From Bacteroidota bacterium (GTDB lineage: Bacteria > Bacteroidota > Bacteroidia > Chitinophagales > Chitinophagaceae): DNA of 36,693 nucleotides. Both the position numbers and the translations under genes were made by a program. Below, one piece after another: positions 33,408 to 36,693 of this stretch. The notes under the pieces are model-generated. The model was not told where the DNA came from. It saw only the letters and a program-made list of their open reading frames with translations, and searched no databases. The stretch covers positions 64,473 through 101,165 of the forward strand of contig JAFEAJ010000017.1 in assembly GCA_018266455.1 (NCBI GenBank), in the 5' to 3' direction. Numbering within the stretch: position 1 is the stretch's first letter; each line of letters opens with the position of its first letter.

Positions 33408-34736
33408 ATGGTTTACTCACGACCAATTAAATGCGGCCTGGCACAAAACACAAAAAGGAATGCTTGTACTCTATTGTTCATCTTCCTTACCTCGTTTTCT
33501 TTTTCCCAAAATGCCGCAAAAGACACCTTGCAAATCAACATCCACCAGGCAGAAAAAATATTTAGGGACAATAACCTGCAGCTGCTTGCCCAGCGTTACA
33601 ATATAGATGCGCAAAGGGCATTGATTCTTCAGGCAAAGCTTTGGCCAAACCCTAATTTTTCAGTCAGCCAAGGGCCTATTATCCCAATTTATGACCCCAC
33701 ATCCCAATACCCGCATTCGAATTTTTTTTACCATAGCGAAATGAGCGCAGGCATCTCTCAACTGATTTTGCTGGCAGGCAAAAGAAATAAGCAAATAAAA
33801 TTGGCAACAGCCAACACTTCGCTTGCAGAATACCAGTTCTTTGATTTATTGCGGACACTGAAATATTCCTTGCGAAGTGTTTTCTTCAATATCTATTATT
33901 TGCAGCAATCTTCTAAAGTATATGAAACTGAGATAAAGGCCTTACAGAAAGTTGTAAGCGCATATTCTGACCAGCAGGGCAAAGGCTATATCGCCGAAAA
34001 AGAAGTGGTGCGCATCAGAGCGCAGCTATATAGTTTTCGGGAAGAATATGTGACGTTGGCAAATCAGATAAAAGGTTTAGAAAGCGAGCTGAGGTTAATT
34101 GTGCAAGTGAAACCAACAGTTTATATAGCTCCGGTGATCGATGCAGATTCCATTGCTAAGCTTGACCCTTCTAAATATCCACTTGCATCTTTAATCGATT
34201 CAGCATTTCGTAACCGAACAGATTTACAGGTTGCAAGAACAAACACAGAGATCAATAAGATAACTTATAATTATCAGAAAGCGTTAGCTGTACCCGATCT
34301 TACGTTGGGGATCTCATACGACAAGCAGGGCAGCTATGCAAATAATTTCACAGCATTGGGTGCGTCAATTGATTTGCCTTTCTTCAACCATAATCAGGGA
34401 AATATCAAATCAGCGAAATTTATGATTGAAAATACAGCCGCTTTACAAAAAAGCATTGAAGCAACAGTCGAAGAGAACATCACCAACTCGCTTGATATTG
34501 CCTATTCGCAGGATAGCATATATAAAACCATCGACCCGAAATTTTCCAATGACTTTGAGCGGTTGGCTGATGCCGAATTAACAGCATACCAAAAAAGAAC
34601 AGTTGGCCTACTTGAATTTCTTGATTTTTATGATGCCTTCAAACAAAATGTGCTTCAGGTAAATACCATTCTTTATAATCGGGTACAAGCATTTGAGGAT
34701 ATCAACTTTTATACAGCCACAAATTTTTTTAATTAA
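33408..34736 (+). CDS. TolC-like outer-membrane efflux channel (CusC/CzcC-like)
   Basis: This 442-residue protein is the outer-membrane part of a tripartite metal exporter. The N-terminus has a signal peptide (hydrophobic core CTLLFIFLTSFSFSQ). Then come two outer-membrane efflux protein repeats: INIHQAEKIFRDNNLQLLAQ starts the first, and SLIDSAFRNRTDLQVARTNT starts the second. Family text in the second half includes VPDLTLGISYDKQ and LGASIDLPFFNHNQGNIKSA, the latter typical of CzcC/CusC-like channels. An in-frame ATG at 33342 would put 22 polar residues before it, so 33408 is preferred. It is first in the operon and is followed 13 bp later by the adaptor. Confidence 0.88.
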   Translation: MVYSRPIKCGLAQNTKRNACTLLFIFLTSFSFSQNAAKDTLQINIHQAEKIFRDNNLQLLAQRYNIDAQRALILQAKLWPNPNFSVSQGPIIPIYDPTSQYPHSNFFYHSEMSAGISQLILLAGKRNKQIKLATANTSLAEYQFFDLLRTLKYSLRSVFFNIYYLQQSSKVYETEIKALQKVVSAYSDQQGKGYIAEKEVVRIRAQLYSFREEYVTLANQIKGLESELRLIVQVKPTVYIAPVIDADSIAKLDPSKYPLASLIDSAFRNRTDLQVARTNTEINKITYNYQKALAVPDLTLGISYDKQGSYANNFTALGASIDLPFFNHNQGNIKSAKFMIENTAALQKSIEATVEENITNSLDIAYSQDSIYKTIDPKFSNDFERLADAELTAYQKRTVGLLEFLDFYDAFKQNVLQVNTILYNRVQAFEDINFYTATNFFN

Positions 34737-34749
34737 CCATTTATACAAG

Positions 34750-35880
34750 ATGAACATGCTTATAAAAAAGAAAACCTATAAAACCTTCGTGCTGCCTCTA
34801 TCAATATTCGCTTCAGCCCTCTTATTTCTTGAAGCATGTACAACAAGTTCTGCTAAATCGGTTAGCGACAGAGATTCTTATACAATTCCCGACTCGCTAT
34901 TAAAGACACTTTCCATTGATTCAGTAAAACAAGGTGAGCTATTGAATGTCATCACGCTCACAGGGCAGGTAGATTTCAACCAGGACAAGCAGGTGAATTT
35001 ATTTCCGCTTGTCAGCGGAAATATTGAAGATATCAAAGTTCAACTGGGCGATTATGTTTACTCAGGTCAAACTATCGCTATTATCAGAAGCAGCGAAATG
35101 GCAGGTTATAGCAACAACCTAATCGTTGCCGAGACGAACCTAACAGGCATGAAAAAACAATTAGATGCAGCTCAGGATTTATACAAAAGCGGCCTTGCCT
35201 CCCAAATTGATGTAACCAATGCACAGGTAAACTATGATCAGGCGATCTCGCAATTAGAGATGGCAAAGAGAATCCTTAAAATAAATGGCAGCAACACACA
35301 AGGAGAATACATTATTAAAGCGCCTATCAACGGTTTCATAGTCCAAAAATTTGTAACCAACGACCAGGTAATACGGGCTGACAATGGAAATGCAATGTTT
35401 ACTATTTCTGATTTGAAGAATGTGTGGGTGTGGGCAAATGTATACGAATCGAATTTAGACAAAGTCCACCTCGGCGATCAGGTTACTGTTACAACGCTTT
35501 CTTACCCGGACAGGATCTTTAAAGGAAGTATTGATAAAATCATGCATGTACTTGACCCATCAAGCAAAGTAACAAAAGTGCGCGTAGTGATCAATAATCT
35601 TGATTACGCTTTGCGCCCTCAGATGTTTGCAAGTGTAACCGTCACGAATACTCAGCACAAGCAGGCACTGTATGTACCATCTTCCTCAGTAATATTTGAT
35701 CACAGCCAATATTATGTGCTTGTTTACCGTGGCGACGGGAAAGCGGACATAACACCAGTTACACCAATTGCCAGGCTAAGTTCACTAAGCCCTAAAGTTT
35801 ATCTCGCAGAAGGCGTACAGGCAGATGAAAAAATAATCGCATCCAACACTTTGCAGATATACGATCAACTGAACAATTAA
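34750..35880 (+). CDS. RND efflux periplasmic adaptor lipoprotein (CusB/CzcB-like)
   Basis: This 376-residue membrane-fusion protein links the inner-membrane pump to the channel. It has a lipoprotein signal with lipobox LLFLEAC (Cys30). The barrel-sandwich hybrid begins near LTGQVDFNQDKQVNLFPLVS, with VQLGDYVYSGQTIAII as the lipoyl-like half. The helical hairpin (about 118-170, KKQLDAAQDLYKSGLASQID) is followed by the closing half (IKAPINGFIVQKFVTNDQVI). The beta-barrel (about 235-305) and membrane-proximal domain (ALYVPSSSVIFDHSQYYVLV) complete the family order. No Met- or His-rich metal-binding N-terminus is seen. It is the second gene of the operon. Confidence 0.9.
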   Translation: MNMLIKKKTYKTFVLPLSIFASALLFLEACTTSSAKSVSDRDSYTIPDSLLKTLSIDSVKQGELLNVITLTGQVDFNQDKQVNLFPLVSGNIEDIKVQLGDYVYSGQTIAIIRSSEMAGYSNNLIVAETNLTGMKKQLDAAQDLYKSGLASQIDVTNAQVNYDQAISQLEMAKRILKINGSNTQGEYIIKAPINGFIVQKFVTNDQVIRADNGNAMFTISDLKNVWVWANVYESNLDKVHLGDQVTVTTLSYPDRIFKGSIDKIMHVLDPSSKVTKVRVVINNLDYALRPQMFASVTVTNTQHKQALYVPSSSVIFDHSQYYVLVYRGDGKADITPVTPIARLSSLSPKVYLAEGVQADEKIIASNTLQIYDQLNN

Positions 35881-35904
35881 GCATCGAACATTTAATTTAT
35901 TGAA

Positions 35905-36693
35905 ATGACAAAGTTTCTAAGAAGGGTTATAGGCTTTTCTCTAAAGAATAAATATTTCATTCTATTTGTCTCTTCATTGCTGATTGTCTCTGGTATCATC
36001 ACATTCATGGATATGCCCATCGAAGCTTTCCCTGATGTAACGAATACCGAAATAGACATCATCACACAGTGGCCTGGGCGAAGCGCAGAAGAAGTAGAAA
36101 AGTTTGTAACAATACCGGTTGAAATTGCGATGAACCCTGTGCAACAAAAAATAAGCCTTCGTTCAACAAGTATTTTTGGGTTATCTTATGTAAAATTAAT
36201 TTTCGAGGATGGCGTTATTGATAAAGATGCAAGACAGCAGGTAATGAATTTACTGCCCAATGCAATGCTGCCTGCAAATATTCAGCCCGCTGTTCAACCC
36301 CCAACAGGCCCCACCGGAGAAATTTATCGGTACACTTTAAAAAGCACTTTCAGGGATGTACGCGAATTAAAAACCATGCAGGATTGGGTGATTGACAGGC
36401 AGCTAAGAAGTGTAGAAGGCGTTGGCGACATCAACAGCTTTGGCGGGAAAACGAAAGCTTATGAAATAAAAGTGGATCCTGGAAAACTAACCACCCTCGG
36501 GTTAACACCGCTTGATATTTTTAATGCCGTGCAAAATACCAATATCAACGTAGGCGGGGACATGATTATCCAAAACACACAAGCCTATGTAGTTAGGGGC
36601 ATAGGCTTGCTTAATGACGTAGAAGAAATCAAGAACATCATTGTTGAAAACAACAATGGGGTGCCCGTGCTGGTGAAAGATGTGGCCAGTGTA
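35905..36693 (+). CDS. CusA/CzcA-family RND heavy-metal efflux pump (3' end outside window)
   Basis: The first 263 codons are present and the frame stays open to the window end; full-length relatives are over 1000 residues. TM1 is at about 14-36 and is followed by MDMPIEAFPDVTNTEIDI and WPGRSAEEVEKFVTIPVEIA, strong signatures of the heavy-metal RND branch. The porter-domain text SVEGVGDINSFGGKTKAYEI and LTTLGLTPLDIFNAVQNTNI also fits. The pump exports cations such as Cu, Ag, Co, Zn or Cd; the substrate-deciding residues lie outside the window. It starts 24 bp after the adaptor. Confidence 0.92.
   Translation, partial: MTKFLRRVIGFSLKNKYFILFVSSLLIVSGIITFMDMPIEAFPDVTNTEIDIITQWPGRSAEEVEKFVTIPVEIAMNPVQQKISLRSTSIFGLSYVKLIFEDGVIDKDARQQVMNLLPNAMLPANIQPAVQPPTGPTGEIYRYTLKSTFRDVRELKTMQDWVIDRQLRSVEGVGDINSFGGKTKAYEIKVDPGKLTTLGLTPLDIFNAVQNTNINVGGDMIIQNTQAYVVRGIGLLNDVEEIKNIIVENNNGVPVLVKDVASV

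Noticed and set aside
1..36693. CRISPR arrays, prophage genes, integrases, toxin-antitoxin pairs or restriction systems.
   Set aside because: No regular spacer-repeat pattern and no protein of these classes was found on either strand.

Overview
The window looks like chromosome from a member of the Bacteroidota, most likely a Chitinophagaceae-type environmental bacterium. The signs are two large outer-membrane beta-barrel TonB-type receptors, a secreted protein with a type IX secretion sorting tail, a long Bacteroidota-style Lgt, and promoters of the Bacteroidota form (TTG, about 19 bases, then TAnnTTTG or TAnnTTCG) with short leaders instead of Shine-Dalgarno sites. This placement is inferred from gene families and promoter style; no 16S gene is present.

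Layout. 1-730: the 5' end of a leftward tRNA (probably His) with its promoter, and a DUF445 membrane protein. 953-7896: a TonB-type receptor, a GH16 and a GH30 lipoprotein glycosidase (together suited to beta-1,3/1,6-glucan), an aldo/keto reductase and a secreted DsrE-like protein. 8038-12717: an unknown small exported protein, a 1060-residue T9SS substrate with three tandem 81-residue cysteine-bearing repeats, and an acyl-CoA-binding protein. 12768-19231: a surface-glycan section with a Gtf3-like glycosyltransferase, a Wzx-type flippase, a divergent GT-B-like glycosyltransferase and a GT9 transferase; the GT9 gene is last in an apparent operon behind a GlmU-like protein and triosephosphate isomerase. 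19322-24915 (all leftward): ribosomal protein L31 type B, YajQ, a second TonB-type receptor, Lgt and a bacilliredoxin. 25196-29352: Hsp20 behind a sigma-54-like promoter, an exported protein of unknown function, arginine decarboxylase, and rpmI-rplT with a structured leader. 29651-30806: a decayed ISAs1-family transposase. 30918 to the end: an OmpR-type regulator, its sensor kinase, then a TolC-like channel, adaptor lipoprotein and CusA/CzcA-type RND pump that runs off the window.

How the parts work together. The regulator/kinase pair most likely controls the heavy-metal efflux operon that follows. Five NTTAA units spaced exactly 11 bp lie between the two, the arrangement expected for an OmpR/PhoB-family regulator. 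A separate perfect 9-bp inverted repeat sits just upstream of the regulator's own -7 box. GH16 and GH30 probably act together on branched beta-glucan at the cell surface. Lgt would supply lipidation for the several lipoproteins seen here.

No CRISPR array, prophage, toxin-antitoxin pair or clearly new defence system was found. The most interesting signals are regulatory (the 11-bp array, the palindrome, the sigma-54-like site and the rpmI leader), plus the repeat-bearing T9SS protein.
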